Source of the DNA: Acinetobacter sp. ANC 4178
GTDB taxonomy: Bacteria; Pseudomonadota; Gammaproteobacteria; Pseudomonadales; Moraxellaceae
Reading direction: 5' to 3'
Length of the DNA stretch: 64,000 nt
NCBI RefSeq assembly: GCF_004331175.1
Contig: NZ_SJOD01000006.1
Coordinates: forward strand, 186,001 to 250,000
The notes under the pieces are model-generated. The model saw nothing but the letters and a program-made list of their open reading frames with translations. It made no database searches and was not told where the DNA came from. This document shows, piece after piece, positions 27,936-36,642 of this stretch; position 1 is the stretch's first letter; every line of letters starts with the position of its first letter. The position numbers and the translations under genes were made by a program.

Positions 27936-28295
27936 ATGCCTAGATACTCCGTTGAACTGCGTAAAGCTGCAATTCAAGCCTACAAGATAACCGACTACAA
28001 AGTAGCGGTATGCAAACAATTTAACATTTCCCGTGTCACCTTGGATGCTTGGATCAAGCTTGAAGAAGAAACGGGAGACCTTGTACCCAAGCCGAGTGAA
28101 AAGCGTGGTGCACCAAATCATATCAAGGATTGGAATAGCTTCCAAGTCTTTGTTAAAAAAACAAAATTTCAGAACATCAGTGATCTAGTTCCGCTTTTTG
28201 AACAAGAGTTTGGCTATGCAGTTTCGTATGCTGTTTTGGTCCGTGCAATTCATGTTTTGGGCTTGCGTCGACGCCGTGGTCGCTTCTATTGTTAA
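27936..28295 (+). CDS. IS630-type helix-turn-helix protein (orphan N-terminal transposase domain)
   Basis: 119 residues resembling the DNA-binding half of IS630-family transposases: YSVELRKAAIQAYKITDYKVAVCKQFNISRVTLDAWIKLEEETGDLVPKPSEKRGAPN, then a second HTH-like segment (ISDLVPLFEQEFGYAVSYAVLVRAIHVLGLRRRRGRFYC). It stops where the DDE catalytic domain would begin, and no second transposase ORF or terminal repeats are visible. It may be a decayed insertion sequence or a domesticated DNA-binding protein. A hairpin and a 22-bp repeat array follow directly. Confidence 0.6.
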   Translation: MPRYSVELRKAAIQAYKITDYKVAVCKQFNISRVTLDAWIKLEEETGDLVPKPSEKRGAPNHIKDWNSFQVFVKKTKFQNISDLVPLFEQEFGYAVSYAVLVRAIHVLGLRRRRGRFYC

Positions 28296-28307
28296 TCAAG
28301 TTGTTAG

Positions 28308-28351
28308 GTTATTTTTTAAATAAAGCAACCTTACTTATTTAAAAAAATAAC
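28308..28351. terminator. AT-rich hairpin after the HTH gene
   Basis: GTTATTTTTTAAATAA (about 28308-28322) pairs with TTATTTAAAAAAATAAC (28335-28351) with one length difference. It is a possible terminator of the HTH gene or the edge of the repeat array. Confidence 0.45.
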
Positions 28352-28362
28352 TGTACATATAT

Positions 28363-28516
28363 GTAAAGTTAATTTATTAAAAATGTAAAATTCAATTATT
28401 AAAAAAGTAAAATTTAAAATATAAAAAAGTAAATTAAAATTATTAAAAACGTAAGCTTTAAAATATAAAAAAGTAAACTTTAGTTATTAAAAATGTAAAT
28501 TATTTACTAGAAATAT
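28363..28516. repeat. Seven tandem 22-bp iteron-like repeats
   Basis: GTAA recurs at 28363, 28385, 28407, 28429, 28451, 28473 and 28495, exactly every 22 bp. Each unit reads GTAAA, a variable T/A block, then TTATTAAAAA or ATATAAAAAA. The phase is exact although units differ in sequence, as in iteron arrays bound by replication or partition proteins. No rep or par gene is adjacent; the nearest gene is the IS630-like HTH protein. About 11 % of the spacer is G+C by eye. Confidence 0.8.
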
Positions 28517-28618
28517 CAAAACTTTAAAACGATCATATAAAATCTAGACTCTAAAAAAGCCCAGCTTGGGGCACAGTACTGCCAAACTATGGTGCACTTG
28601 GTCTCAGAATCGGGCAAA

Positions 28619-28646
28619 AAAAAGAGTGGCAAATGCCACTCTTTTT
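28619..28646 (-). terminator. Terminator after the 28714-29100 gene
   Basis: AAAAAGAGTGGCA/TGCCACTCTTTTT stem with a two-base loop; it can act on both strands. Confidence 0.85.
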
Positions 28647-28713
28647 CATTTGAGATTCTATCTCATTTCTGATCAAACCTCAGACTACAGATTTTTTGTT
28701 TAATATAAGCAAT

Positions 28714-29100
28714 TCAAATCGGCTGATTGTCATTTAGGGTGATAATGCCGCGAATAGCACGATAGACAATCCAGATCCATGACAGCGCCATCACGCTAAT
28801 GCAAAAGATGGTGCTGCCCAAGGCCACACCTGCAAATACGTCAGGGTTATTCCCTGTAAAGAACAAGAAAAAGAACGGGACAAACGCTATGACATTCCAG
28901 AACAAATACCACCAGAAACTACGAATTTGCCATAAAAAGTGACTCTCGAAGATTGAGCCACGCACATCATTCAGTTTGACATAGTTAATAATCAAGGCAA
29001 TCAGCGCCAATAAGCCGCCTGTAAAAATCGCAATGATGTAAAGGACGTATAGAACCAGCGTTAAACTACGATTAGAATCTTGATCAATGGGTGTATTCAT
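28714..29100 (-). CDS. DUF4870-like small membrane protein
   Basis: 128 residues with three to four membrane segments: LVLYVLYIIAIFTGGLLALIALIINYV, FWWYLFWNVIAFVPFFFLFF and VALGSTIFCISVMALSWIWIVYRAIRGI. The tail IRGIITLNDNQPI and loop NDVRGSIFESHFLWQIRSFW fit DUF4870-type proteins of unknown function. It lies 31 bp after the cold-shock/DUF1294 gene in the same direction and may be cotranscribed with it and thrB. Confidence 0.7.
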   Translation of the reverse strand: MNTPIDQDSNRSLTLVLYVLYIIAIFTGGLLALIALIINYVKLNDVRGSIFESHFLWQIRSFWWYLFWNVIAFVPFFFLFFTGNNPDVFAGVALGSTIFCISVMALSWIWIVYRAIRGIITLNDNQPI

Positions 29101-29131
29101 TTTTTCCCCCTTATTGTTGCAACGCTCTCCC

Positions 29132-29746
29132 TTAGATTGGCAAGCTATTTAAAGGAGAGATCAGCCATAAAATAAGTAATAGATTTAAAGCTATGGTACA
29201 GAAATACACCTTTCTAAAAGGTTGTTTTTGTGTTTTATGTCGCAGCTTTTGTTGTGCCAACCAAGCGGCGGGCCATCCGCCTAAGAAGGCTAAAATATGC
29301 AACGTCTGTTCAGATACACGACGCCCGCCCAATTGCGCGGCTTCTTTATCTTGCGCATAAAACCAATAACTGGCTGCATTCATTAGACAAATCAATAACA
29401 GCACTAAACCACTGAGCAATCCAGCAATCACCAAAACGGTCAAAACCACAAAGTACGCCATACATGCCAGTTGCATAACAGAATGCTTTTGTGGCGGAGT
29501 GGCTTTGGTTTTAGGCTTCACACCTGTTTGTGAGGCTTTTAAATAAGTGACCTGTTGTGCCCGAAAGCGCCCTTGCCCATCTAACAAGACAATATATTCC
29601 AAGGCACAGCCAACGATTGGACGCGGGCCAGGGCGTGCGAAGTCCTTAATATGTAAGAACACCCGCTCTTTATTGGTATCATTGGGTTGAATAAAGCCGT
29701 AGCCTTTATCATCAAACCATTCTACCAAACGTCCCTGATCTCGCAT
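29132..29746 (-). CDS. Cold-shock domain and DUF1294 membrane protein
   Basis: 204 residues. The N-terminal cold-shock fold (MRDQGRLVEWFDDKGYGFIQPNDTNKERVFLHIKDF, with the KGYGFI and VFLH RNA-binding motifs) spans about residues 1-65. The C-terminal DUF1294 part has membrane segments (LACMAYFVVLTVLVIAGLLSGLVLLLICLMNAASYW, and LHILAFLGGWPAAWLAQQKLRHKTQKQPF, the family signature). It is a membrane-anchored nucleic-acid-binding protein of unknown role. It lies 14 bp downstream of thrB. Confidence 0.85.
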   Translation of the reverse strand: MRDQGRLVEWFDDKGYGFIQPNDTNKERVFLHIKDFARPGPRPIVGCALEYIVLLDGQGRFRAQQVTYLKASQTGVKPKTKATPPQKHSVMQLACMAYFVVLTVLVIAGLLSGLVLLLICLMNAASYWFYAQDKEAAQLGGRRVSEQTLHILAFLGGWPAAWLAQQKLRHKTQKQPFRKVYFCTIALNLLLILWLISPLNSLPI

Positions 29747-29760
29747 GTGATCTTCCTTAT

Positions 29761-30711
29761 TTAACCATTTACAAATTTTAAGCGTTCAATCAGCATATTA
29801 CGCATTTCTAAAGGGTTTTTCTGCAAAATGTCATCACCTGTACGCCCTTCAGCGGCGTTTTTCTGAGCCACTTGCAAACGCATCATCCAGAAACGTCCTG
29901 CTGCCATGGCCAAATACAGCTCTAAACAGGCTTTCTCATCTTCCGTGAGAGGACGCACCGTTTGATAGGCAGTAAGGAAGGCCAAGGCTTTTTCTTCATC
30001 TAAATGCACATCTGGATATTCAGTACAGAAGTCATTCAGAGTAATTGCGATGTCAAACAACAACTCATCTTTGTTCAATTCGTAAAAATCGAGAATACCT
30101 TTGAGTTGCTCCCCTTCAAATAAGGTGTTGTCACGGAACAGGTCCGAATGAATAAAACCTTTTGGTCGATCTGGATAAATCGCGGTCATGGCATCATACA
30201 AACCGAGCAATTCATTCAACAACACGGTATCTGCCGTGTTTAGCGTGGGTTTAATTTCACGTGACACCTGACGCCAATATTGATGGTTACGGTATTGGGC
30301 ACGTTCAAGCGGAAAATCCTGCAAAGCCACATGCATTTTGGCTTGCGCCACCGCAATCGCTTCCACCTGTGCCACAGAGGCTGGCATCGGATGTTTACCC
30401 ATTAAACGCGGTGCAATTTGGGCAGGCTTTTGTTTAATAAAGTGAATGGCTTGTCCTGAATGTTTTAACGGCACAGGCACAGCTAGACCTTGCTGTCCTA
30501 AATGTTCCAATACAGGCACAATTTCACCCGCCCCATGTTCATCCATTTCTTCAAATACGGTTAATACATATTGGCTTTGGTCTTCACAGACCAGAAAATA
30601 GTTTGTATTTTGAATACCTCCTTGAATGGGAATCAGGTCAATCACCTCTAATCCATAAGGTGCTGCGAAGTCCTGAACTTCCTTTAAAGTCAAAGTGGTA
30701 TAAACCGACAT
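29761..30711 (-). CDS. thrB: Homoserine kinase (aminoglycoside-kinase fold, ThrB2 type)
   Basis: Phosphorylates homoserine in threonine synthesis. The 316-residue protein has the APH/choline-kinase fold used by pseudomonads and Acinetobacter instead of the GHMP fold of E. coli ThrB. Motifs: YGLEVIDLIPIQGGIQNTNYFL (nucleotide loop), KGFIHSDLFRDNTLFEGEQLKGILDFYELNKDELLFDIAI (the catalytic HxDxxxxN loop and the DFG-like Asp). It is divergent from hisF. The gene name rests on sequence type; an APH-like kinase with another substrate is possible. Confidence 0.88.
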   Translation of the reverse strand: MSVYTTLTLKEVQDFAAPYGLEVIDLIPIQGGIQNTNYFLVCEDQSQYVLTVFEEMDEHGAGEIVPVLEHLGQQGLAVPVPLKHSGQAIHFIKQKPAQIAPRLMGKHPMPASVAQVEAIAVAQAKMHVALQDFPLERAQYRNHQYWRQVSREIKPTLNTADTVLLNELLGLYDAMTAIYPDRPKGFIHSDLFRDNTLFEGEQLKGILDFYELNKDELLFDIAITLNDFCTEYPDVHLDEEKALAFLTAYQTVRPLTEDEKACLELYLAMAAGRFWMMRLQVAQKNAAEGRTGDDILQKNPLEMRNMLIERLKFVNG

Positions 30712-30824
30712 AGAAAACCTGCGAAAAATCTTACATAAGTTTGATAGAATACCGTTTCAATCTGCCAAGGTGTAGCGCTTGTGTAGGTGAGATTCATAAT
30801 CGGCTGTAATTATTGGAAAAAATT

Positions 30825-31583
30825 ATGCTAGCTAAACGTATTATTCCTTGTCTCGACGTCGACAACGGTCGTGTGGTGAAAGGTGTACAGTTCCTTGATA
30901 TTCGTGATGCAGGTGATCCTGTTGAAGTTGCCCGTCGCTATAACGAACAAGGTGCCGATGAAATTACCTTCCTTGATATTACTGCTACACATCATGGACG
31001 CGACACCACTTACCGTACGGTAGAACGTATGGCAGAAAGCGTGTTTGTTCCGCTTACAGTCGGTGGTGGTGTCCGTAAAGTCGAAGATATTCGCTTATTG
31101 CTCAATGCGGGCGCAGATAAAGTCAGCATTAACTCAGCAGCCATTTATAACCCTGAGTTTGTCCAAGAAGCCTCTCAACGCTTTGGTGCACAATGTATTG
31201 TGGTTGCGATTGATGCGAAAAGAACCGCAGAAAACAAATGGGAAATTTTCACCCACGGCGGTCGTAAAGAAACAGGGATTGATGCGATTGAATGGGCAGT
31301 GAAAATGGCCAACTTCGGTGCAGGTGAGCTTTTAATCACTTCAATGGATGCCGATGGGACCAAAGCAGGTTATGACCTTGGTTTAATGCGTGCCATTAAT
31401 GACCGCGTGACCATTCCAACCATTGCTTCTGGTGGTGTAGGAACATTGCAACATTTGGCAGACGGTATTTTAAAAGGTGGGGCTGATGCCGTACTGGCGG
31501 CATCCATTTTTCACTTTGGACAGCATACTATTCCTGAAGCGAAGCAATATTTGGCAGCACAAGGCATTGAAATGCGCCTGTAA
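30825..31583 (+). CDS. hisF: Imidazole glycerol phosphate synthase, cyclase subunit
   Basis: Uses ammonia from HisH to form imidazole-glycerol phosphate and AICAR. A (beta/alpha)8 barrel of 252 residues. The catalytic Asp residues are in [15 protein letters not shown] and [10 protein letters not shown]; the phosphate sites are [11 protein letters not shown] and [12 protein letters not shown]. The start is ATG 30825 ([12 protein letters not shown]), since a TTG four codons upstream is not conserved. The Shine-Dalgarno is weak. Confidence 0.96.
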   Translation: MLAKRIIPCLDVDNGRVVKGVQFLDIRDAGDPVEVARRYNEQGADEITFLDITATHHGRDTTYRTVERMAESVFVPLTVGGGVRKVEDIRLLLNAGADKVSINSAAIYNPEFVQEASQRFGAQCIVVAIDAKRTAENKWEIFTHGGRKETGIDAIEWAVKMANFGAGELLITSMDADGTKAGYDLGLMRAINDRVTIPTIASGGVGTLQHLADGILKGGADAVLAASIFHFGQHTIPEAKQYLAAQGIEMRL

Positions 31584-31606
31584 GCAGAGCAGGTATTTAA
31601 TGGTCT

Positions 31607-31636
31607 AAAAGAGCGCCTAGAGCGCTCTTTTTTATA
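31607..31636 (+). terminator. Terminator after hisF
   Basis: AAAAGAGCGC/GCGCTCTTTT stem with a five-base loop and a T-run. Confidence 0.88.
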
Positions 31637-31651
31637 TGCCTAATCTTCAAT

Positions 31652-31676
31652 AAAAAAAGGAGTCTTGATGACTCCT
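31652..31676 (-). terminator. Terminator of the fatty-acid hydroxylase-like gene
   Basis: AGGAGTC/GACTCCT stem with a TTGAT loop and a minus-strand T-run. It is 144 bases beyond the stop codon, so the transcript would have a long 3' UTR. Confidence 0.7.
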
Positions 31677-31819
31677 GATATGCCAAGAAACTGAATTGCG
31701 CCTTGATTGGGTTCAATGGCTCAACACTTAAAATGACATGCACAGCTTTGTTGATCTGCAAATCAAGCAACCAATAAAAAGTTTTTAAATATCATCAAGT
31801 ATGATGATTGCCACCAAAA

Positions 31820-32488
31820 TCATTGAACCATTGCGACAGAATCTTGCTGCTGCACAGCTTCATTTGCCTCATTTTTTAATGCTAGCCCAGTCGTCATATT
31901 GTTTTTCTCTACCCATTTGGCAGGGAAATAACGTTGCGCCACTTGATTCAATCGCTTGGCGACCCCTTGTGGCAATGCAATGCCCAATGGATTCTGCTCT
32001 TGCAAATTCGCAGCCGAAATCACCCGTGTTCCCAATAAATAATCAAACCACGGCTTGGTCACACACCAGTTAGCATCCTGATTAGCATTCATATGATGAT
32101 CATAATGCCACGGTATTTTCTTCATGGCCCATTCAGGTTCCAGATGCGCTCGACGATGGATGTAAAAATAATTACAGGCACTATATACCGCTGCCGCTGC
32201 CATCCCTTTTGATATCGGATAAAACAAGGCACTACTCACTCCTGCGGCAACCATCAAAGAGATGACTTCATTTTTAGTGCGCCAGTGCGGCAAGCCTTCT
32301 ACATAACTATCATCATGAAATTGCTGTTTGCGGACTTCTCGATGATGCTCCCAATGTGATTTCATGCTTAAAGGCACTGGGCTATAACGAGGTTGACCCG
32401 CACGATGGGTACCATGTAACAGATATTTATGCGCGACCCATTCAAAACCATTGGCAACGACCAATCCTGCTAAAAATCCTTTCCACAT
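31820..32488 (-). CDS. Fatty-acid hydroxylase/sterol desaturase superfamily membrane protein
   Basis: 222 residues with the histidine clusters of di-iron membrane hydroxylases: EWVAHKYLLHGTH (about 17-29), HWEHHREVRKQQFHDD (about 45-60), and FYIHRRAHLEPEWAMKKIPWHYDHHMNANQDANWCVTKPWFDYLLGT. Hydrophobic stretches occur at the N-terminus and near residues 77-105. It probably hydroxylates or desaturates a lipid; the substrate is unknown. It is divergent from an AraC regulator, which may control it. Confidence 0.8.
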   Translation of the reverse strand: MWKGFLAGLVVANGFEWVAHKYLLHGTHRAGQPRYSPVPLSMKSHWEHHREVRKQQFHDDSYVEGLPHWRTKNEVISLMVAAGVSSALFYPISKGMAAAAVYSACNYFYIHRRAHLEPEWAMKKIPWHYDHHMNANQDANWCVTKPWFDYLLGTRVISAANLQEQNPLGIALPQGVAKRLNQVAQRYFPAKWVEKNNMTTGLALKNEANEAVQQQDSVAMVQ

Positions 32489-32588
32489 AATCTATTTCTC
32501 CATTCATAGCTTGAATATAGAAAACTGAATGTGATAAATATTGACCATCCATACGCTTAATATTGACAAATCACGACAACAAAAACAC

Positions 32589-33599
32589 ATGATGCTCACC
32601 CTGAATGATTATACAGGCTCCGTCTATGGCGGACTGGGACACCTGCTGTATGCCTATAGCCAAGCCCAAGGTCTTGTGATTCAGCCGCAATTGCTGAAGG
32701 TGCAAAACCTCGAACGCTTTGACTATCGTATTTGGCATGAGTTATTGAATGAATTACAGCAACAAGTGCCTCATCCCGCTCTCGGTTTAGAAATTTCCAC
32801 CTATGTACAAACGAAACATTTGGGTATTCTGGCTTATCTTGCCCTCGCCTGTGACACTTTGGGCGAAGCGCTCAGCCGTTATCATGACTTTCATCGGCTG
32901 ATTTATGATGGAAGTCCACTGCAAATTAATCTATCTACCGATTACCTTGCCATTCGCTGGGGTGAATTACCACAGCATCTGACTACGCAACTCACCGACG
33001 AAATTGCGATTGCCTTAATGGTACAGTTCTTAAATCAGAATATGACCGAGCACCCTATTCAACTGCATGAAGTACATTTCCGTCATGCTGCTCCGAAAAA
33101 TAGCCGACGCTATGAACAGTTTTTTCATTGTAAAGTGCGCTTTTCACAAACCGCGACTCAAGTTCTTCTGCCATTAAGCGAATTACAAAAGCCCTTACAA
33201 CAAGGCGATCACACCTTACAGCAATTGTTAATGCAACAGGCACAGGCGCTGTTAAAGCAATTGCCACATTCGACCCAACTGGATCAGCGTCTCCAGCAAG
33301 CCATCTTGACAGGGCTACAGAAAAACCAATACCAAATTGAGGTGATTTCCCAACAGTTGAATATTTCAGTGCGGCAACTGCAACGTTATTTACAAGCTCA
33401 AGGCAGCACCTATCAACAACGTACTCAACAAGTGCGGCAAATGCTCGCAGAGCAATATTTACAAGACCCACATCTCAGCTTACAAGAAATTGCCTTGCTG
33501 TTAAGTTACTCCGAGCAAAGCGCTTTTCAACGTGCATTTAAACTCTGGACGGGACAAACCCCGCAACAGTTCCGCAAACAATATCTGCAATCCATCTGA
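32589..33599 (+). CDS. AraC-family transcriptional regulator
   Basis: About 336 residues. The N-terminal ligand-binding domain is of the arabinose-binding DUF type (LGLEISTYVQTKHLGILAYLALACDTLGEALSRYHDFHRLIYDGSP), as in OruR/ArgR-like AraC proteins. The C-terminal double HTH includes YQIEVISQQLNISVRQLQRYLQAQGSTYQQRTQQVRQMLAEQYL and SLQEIALLLSYSEQSAFQRAFKLWTGQTPQQFRK. The start is uncertain: ATG 32589 or a TTG at 32541; no good ribosome site is seen for either. It is divergent from the hydroxylase-like gene, a likely target. Confidence 0.85.
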   Translation: MMLTLNDYTGSVYGGLGHLLYAYSQAQGLVIQPQLLKVQNLERFDYRIWHELLNELQQQVPHPALGLEISTYVQTKHLGILAYLALACDTLGEALSRYHDFHRLIYDGSPLQINLSTDYLAIRWGELPQHLTTQLTDEIAIALMVQFLNQNMTEHPIQLHEVHFRHAAPKNSRRYEQFFHCKVRFSQTATQVLLPLSELQKPLQQGDHTLQQLLMQQAQALLKQLPHSTQLDQRLQQAILTGLQKNQYQIEVISQQLNISVRQLQRYLQAQGSTYQQRTQQVRQMLAEQYLQDPHLSLQEIALLLSYSEQSAFQRAFKLWTGQTPQQFRKQYLQSI

Positions 33600-33725
33600 T
33601 GATAGATAAAAATAAGTACACTTTTTAATCATTTTTACATTGAGTCATCTTACATTTATCGTTAAAGATAGACTGTTGTGCTTTAGAACAAAAAATCATC
33701 ATAACAAATAACACTGGAGATGAAG

Positions 33726-34421
33726 ATGAATAAATATCTCGCCGAACTGCTCGGCACATTTTGGTTGGTCTTTGGTGGCTGTGGTAGTGCCATCTTTGCC
33801 GCAGCGTTTCCTGAACTTGGTATTGGTTTTGCGGGGGTTGCCCTCGCTTTTGGTTTAACCGTCTTAACTGGTGCTTATGCCTTTGGGCATATCTCTGGTG
33901 GACATTTTAATCCAGCGGTCAGTATTGGCTTATGGGTTGGACAACGTTTCGATGGCAAAGATCTGTTGCCTTATCTTGCCGCTCAAGTGATTGGCGCTAT
34001 TTTGGCAGCTTTTGTGCTGTTCCTGATTGCACAAGGACAAGCTGGTTTTATGGGTACAGGGGCTTTCGCCAGTAATGGTTATGCGGAACTTTCCCCTGGA
34101 AAATATGGCTTGATTTCAGCACTCATTATAGAAGTGGTACTCACGGCATTTTTTCTGATCGTGATTATGGGAGCTACTGATAAACGAGCACCCGCAGGTT
34201 TCGCACCCATTGCCATTGGTCTCGCGCTAACGCTCATCCACTTAATCAGTATTCCTGTCACCAATACCTCCGTGAACCCAGCCCGAAGTACAGGCGTCGC
34301 CCTATTCGCAGAAACTGAAGCATTGCGACAATTGTGGTTATTCTGGCTTGCCCCAATTGTAGGAGCCATCCTCGGCAGCTTAATGTATAAATTTGTTGCA
34401 CAAGGTAAAACATCATCTTAA
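33726..34421 (+). CDS. aqpZ: Aquaporin Z
   Basis: Water channel of the inner membrane, 231 residues with six membrane helices and two half-helices. Both NPA motifs are visible ([12 protein letters not shown] and [12 protein letters not shown]); the Arg after the second NPA belongs to the selectivity filter. The N-terminus [32 protein letters not shown] closely resembles E. coli AqpZ. The start is ATG 33726, with GGAG six bases upstream; ATG 33720 is too close to it. Confidence 0.94.
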   Translation: MNKYLAELLGTFWLVFGGCGSAIFAAAFPELGIGFAGVALAFGLTVLTGAYAFGHISGGHFNPAVSIGLWVGQRFDGKDLLPYLAAQVIGAILAAFVLFLIAQGQAGFMGTGAFASNGYAELSPGKYGLISALIIEVVLTAFFLIVIMGATDKRAPAGFAPIAIGLALTLIHLISIPVTNTSVNPARSTGVALFAETEALRQLWLFWLAPIVGAILGSLMYKFVAQGKTSS

Positions 34422-34425
34422 AGAA

Positions 34426-34458
34426 AAGCCAGTCGATCCTCAGTTCGACTGGCTTCCT
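34426..34458. terminator. Terminator between aqpZ and the convergent small gene
   Basis: AAGCCAGTCGA (34426-34436) pairs with TCGACTGGCTT (34445-34455). Confidence 0.8.
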
Positions 34459-34472
34459 TAAAATTTGAGCAT

Positions 34473-34718
34473 TTATAAAAAGGGGTTTTCCACTTCCTGA
34501 GTCGCCGCATGAATAATTTGTTCTGGCAAATCGGTTTCTGCTTCCAACTTTGCCACAATCGCATTTAAATAGGCCTGCAAGGCTTTTGCTGCGGCCAAAC
34601 CTGCCTGATCTTTAGCAATTTGCAAATTGCCATAAATATTGACCCGATCGCATTGATTTTCTAGGGTTAAATCATGAATTGCATGTGATTCTGTGCCATT
34701 TTCAAAAGGTTTGAACAT
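34473..34718 (-). CDS. Hypothetical small cytoplasmic protein
   Basis: 81 residues from ATG 34718, with GAGGTG upstream. Visible content: MFKPFENGTESHAIHDLTLENQCDRVNIYGNLQIAKDQAGLAAAKALQAYLNAIVAKLEAETDLPEQI, that is, a short beta region then an Ala-rich helix. There is no signal peptide or metal motif. It probably belongs to a conserved Acinetobacter family of unknown function. It is in line with the downstream nuclease orientation but separated by 40 bases. Confidence 0.65.
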   Translation of the reverse strand: MFKPFENGTESHAIHDLTLENQCDRVNIYGNLQIAKDQAGLAAAKALQAYLNAIVAKLEAETDLPEQIIHAATQEVENPFL

Positions 34719-34758
34719 CGTCACCTCGCAGCCAATACTTCAAATGGATAGGTATTTT

Positions 34759-35835
34759 CTATTTCACCAATTGCAACATATACTGCAATAACGCCTCAAT
34801 CAACTGTTTCACAATCGCTTCTTGCGTATCTGCATCTAAACTTGGTTTCGAACTTGCAGTGGATTTACTACTACCTGAGCTAAAGCTTTGTTGCGCCGCT
34901 TTGATCTGTTCTGCGGATACATCTTCTGCACACTGGCTCTCTGCGTCCCAATGCGAATAGGCTATTTGTTGTTTGGCTTTGACTGCACTTGCGGTCAGTG
35001 GCAACTGATAGGTATTACGCTTTTGCTCTTCGGTCAATTGAGGGAATAAATTAACGCCAATTTGTTCTTCCAAATAACATACGCTAACAATTTTGACTTC
35101 TTGTGAATTATTGTTGGGTGCGTAATACACGCCAATGGCTCCCGTTTTTGGAATATACACCGCCTTATACACGGCAGTCGGCACCATAATGCCTTGTCCA
35201 ATCACTTTTAATTTTTTGCTGGTAAAGGTTGGGCCCGTGACCACATACACATCGGTCTGGTGTTTGGTCACAATGGCACGTGTCGCTTCTTCCAGTTTAC
35301 GCCATACTTCCTGATTATTTTTAGGAGCCTGTGGCACCATATTCGCCAAAGAGAAACTGTCGAATTGCGAGGCCTTATTCGGCATATCGGCATTCGGAGC
35401 CATATGCCCACGGTCATAGCCTGAGCCACGATAATCCGACAAGGTGGCACGATATTGCGCAGGAATCCGCTCCTCTTCGTGGAAGCTGTCTTCACGTGGA
35501 ATTTTCTGACTTAAACGCTCTGGTGTTAAAGCTTCTGCCACCCAAAGCGGCGTTTTCGAAACGCCTGAATACATCACATTAAAACCGTTAAAACACAAAG
35601 CATGGCTCTGCTTTTGGAGGCTTTCTTTGTTTAAATAAGGGGGAACATCTCGATAAAACTGATCTAGACAAGCCGAATTCGAAGTATTGGGTAAAGATAA
35701 AAACTGGCTAATTCGCTCTTGTCCAAAGGCAATGGCAAAACTGCCTGCGGCAACCACTCCCAACACAACTTTTGAACTGTGCTGATTAAAAAACCACGGA
35801 AAGGATTGCTTTGAACTACGTTTTTTACTGGCCAT
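34759..35835 (-). CDS. DNA/RNA non-specific endonuclease (NucA/NUC1 family)
   Basis: 358 residues. An N-terminal membrane anchor or signal (SKVVLGVVAAGSFAIAFGQ, about residues 20-38) places the enzyme outside the cytoplasm. The beta-beta-alpha-Me nuclease core is YRGSGYDRGHMAPNADMPNKASQFDSFSLANMVPQAPKNNQEVW, containing the DRGH catalytic His and the metal-binding Asn. The C-terminus is a Ser/Ala/Lys-rich linker and a Gln/Leu-rich helix (EAIVKQLIEALLQYMLQLVK). It probably degrades extracellular or incoming nucleic acid. Confidence 0.88.
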   Translation of the reverse strand: MASKKRSSKQSFPWFFNQHSSKVVLGVVAAGSFAIAFGQERISQFLSLPNTSNSACLDQFYRDVPPYLNKESLQKQSHALCFNGFNVMYSGVSKTPLWVAEALTPERLSQKIPREDSFHEEERIPAQYRATLSDYRGSGYDRGHMAPNADMPNKASQFDSFSLANMVPQAPKNNQEVWRKLEEATRAIVTKHQTDVYVVTGPTFTSKKLKVIGQGIMVPTAVYKAVYIPKTGAIGVYYAPNNNSQEVKIVSVCYLEEQIGVNLFPQLTEEQKRNTYQLPLTASAVKAKQQIAYSHWDAESQCAEDVSAEQIKAAQQSFSSGSSKSTASSKPSLDADTQEAIVKQLIEALLQYMLQLVK

Positions 35836-36082
35836 TACTTTATCAAACGACTGATTTTGCAGGAGCTTAACAAAGCCCTTCTGTAGAAGTATATGTTCCT
35901 ATGTTTGATCGCTTAACAATTCAACAAAATCGTGACAAGCAAGTAGCGCTTGTAACAAATTGTCTGATTTCGTCAGGCTTTTGAATAGCTTATCAATGCA
36001 ATTGGGTAGATTCGATTGTCAGCCCGATTTTGAATGTGCCAAGGTAATACCACACAGAACAGTCACAATAAATCATGGAGTC

Positions 36083-36547
36083 ATGATGTCTTCACATAAT
36101 TTAATTTCAGCAACAGTTTTAGCCTCTGGATTATTACTTGGCTTCAGCAGCGTCAGTGCATTTGCAGAACCTGCCGTAGAAGCAGGCGAAACCTTGGAAA
36201 GCTTGTCACAAGCCAAGATTAGCACCACGATTAATGGACAACCAGGATCCATTCAAGACTTAATACAATCTGGACAAGTACGTTTGGTGAATACCGATAA
36301 TAATCCTACAGCATCCAGTATGAGCGCAGCTCCAAATAGTGCAATCGAGGATGCATCCGCAGCCGTACCGAATCAAGCCACTCCCCCAGCACTACAATTA
36401 AGCTCTTCCGCGAGCCAGCCAATCAATAGTCCAGATACAGACGTCACTCCTAACCTGCCACAATCGGAGCAAAATCTTGAAGCACAGCCAATGCCAGCCC
36501 CTTCAGAACAGATGCCTACTGATGCTCCAACCGAAGTCGCACAATAA
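36083..36547 (+). CDS. Hypothetical exported protein with Pro/Ser/Gln-rich tail
   Basis: About 154 residues. Signal peptide: LISATVLASGLLLGFSSVSAFAEP. A short conserved-looking segment follows (TLESLSQAKISTTINGQPGSIQDLIQSGQVRLV); the remainder is low-complexity and rich in Ser, Pro, Ala and Gln, likely unstructured. The start is ATG 36083 or 36086, with TGGAG just before; the longer reading from 35960 has no signal peptide at its N-terminus. The function is unknown. Confidence 0.6.
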   Translation: MMSSHNLISATVLASGLLLGFSSVSAFAEPAVEAGETLESLSQAKISTTINGQPGSIQDLIQSGQVRLVNTDNNPTASSMSAAPNSAIEDASAAVPNQATPPALQLSSSASQPINSPDTDVTPNLPQSEQNLEAQPMPAPSEQMPTDAPTEVAQ

Positions 36548-36580
36548 TTAACCCTACTGCACAAATATTTTAATCCGCAT

Positions 36581-36612
36581 AAAAAAACCAAGGACTAGGC
36601 CTTGGTTTTTTT
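36581..36612. terminator. Terminator between the exported-protein gene and kup
   Basis: AAAAAAACCAAGG/CCTTGGTTTTTTT stem with a six-base loop; serves both converging genes. Confidence 0.9.
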
Positions 36613-36642
36613 AGCGCTTAGACTGATGAAAGCATGAAATGA

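Noticed and set aside
28363..28516. Repeat array as a CRISPR
   Set aside because: Units are contiguous 22-mers with no constant repeat plus unique spacer structure, and no cas genes are present.
28555..28620. Decayed tRNA or small RNA in the GC-richer stretch before the 28619 terminator
   Set aside because: It cannot be folded by eye into a cloverleaf, and no promoter was identified; not enough support.
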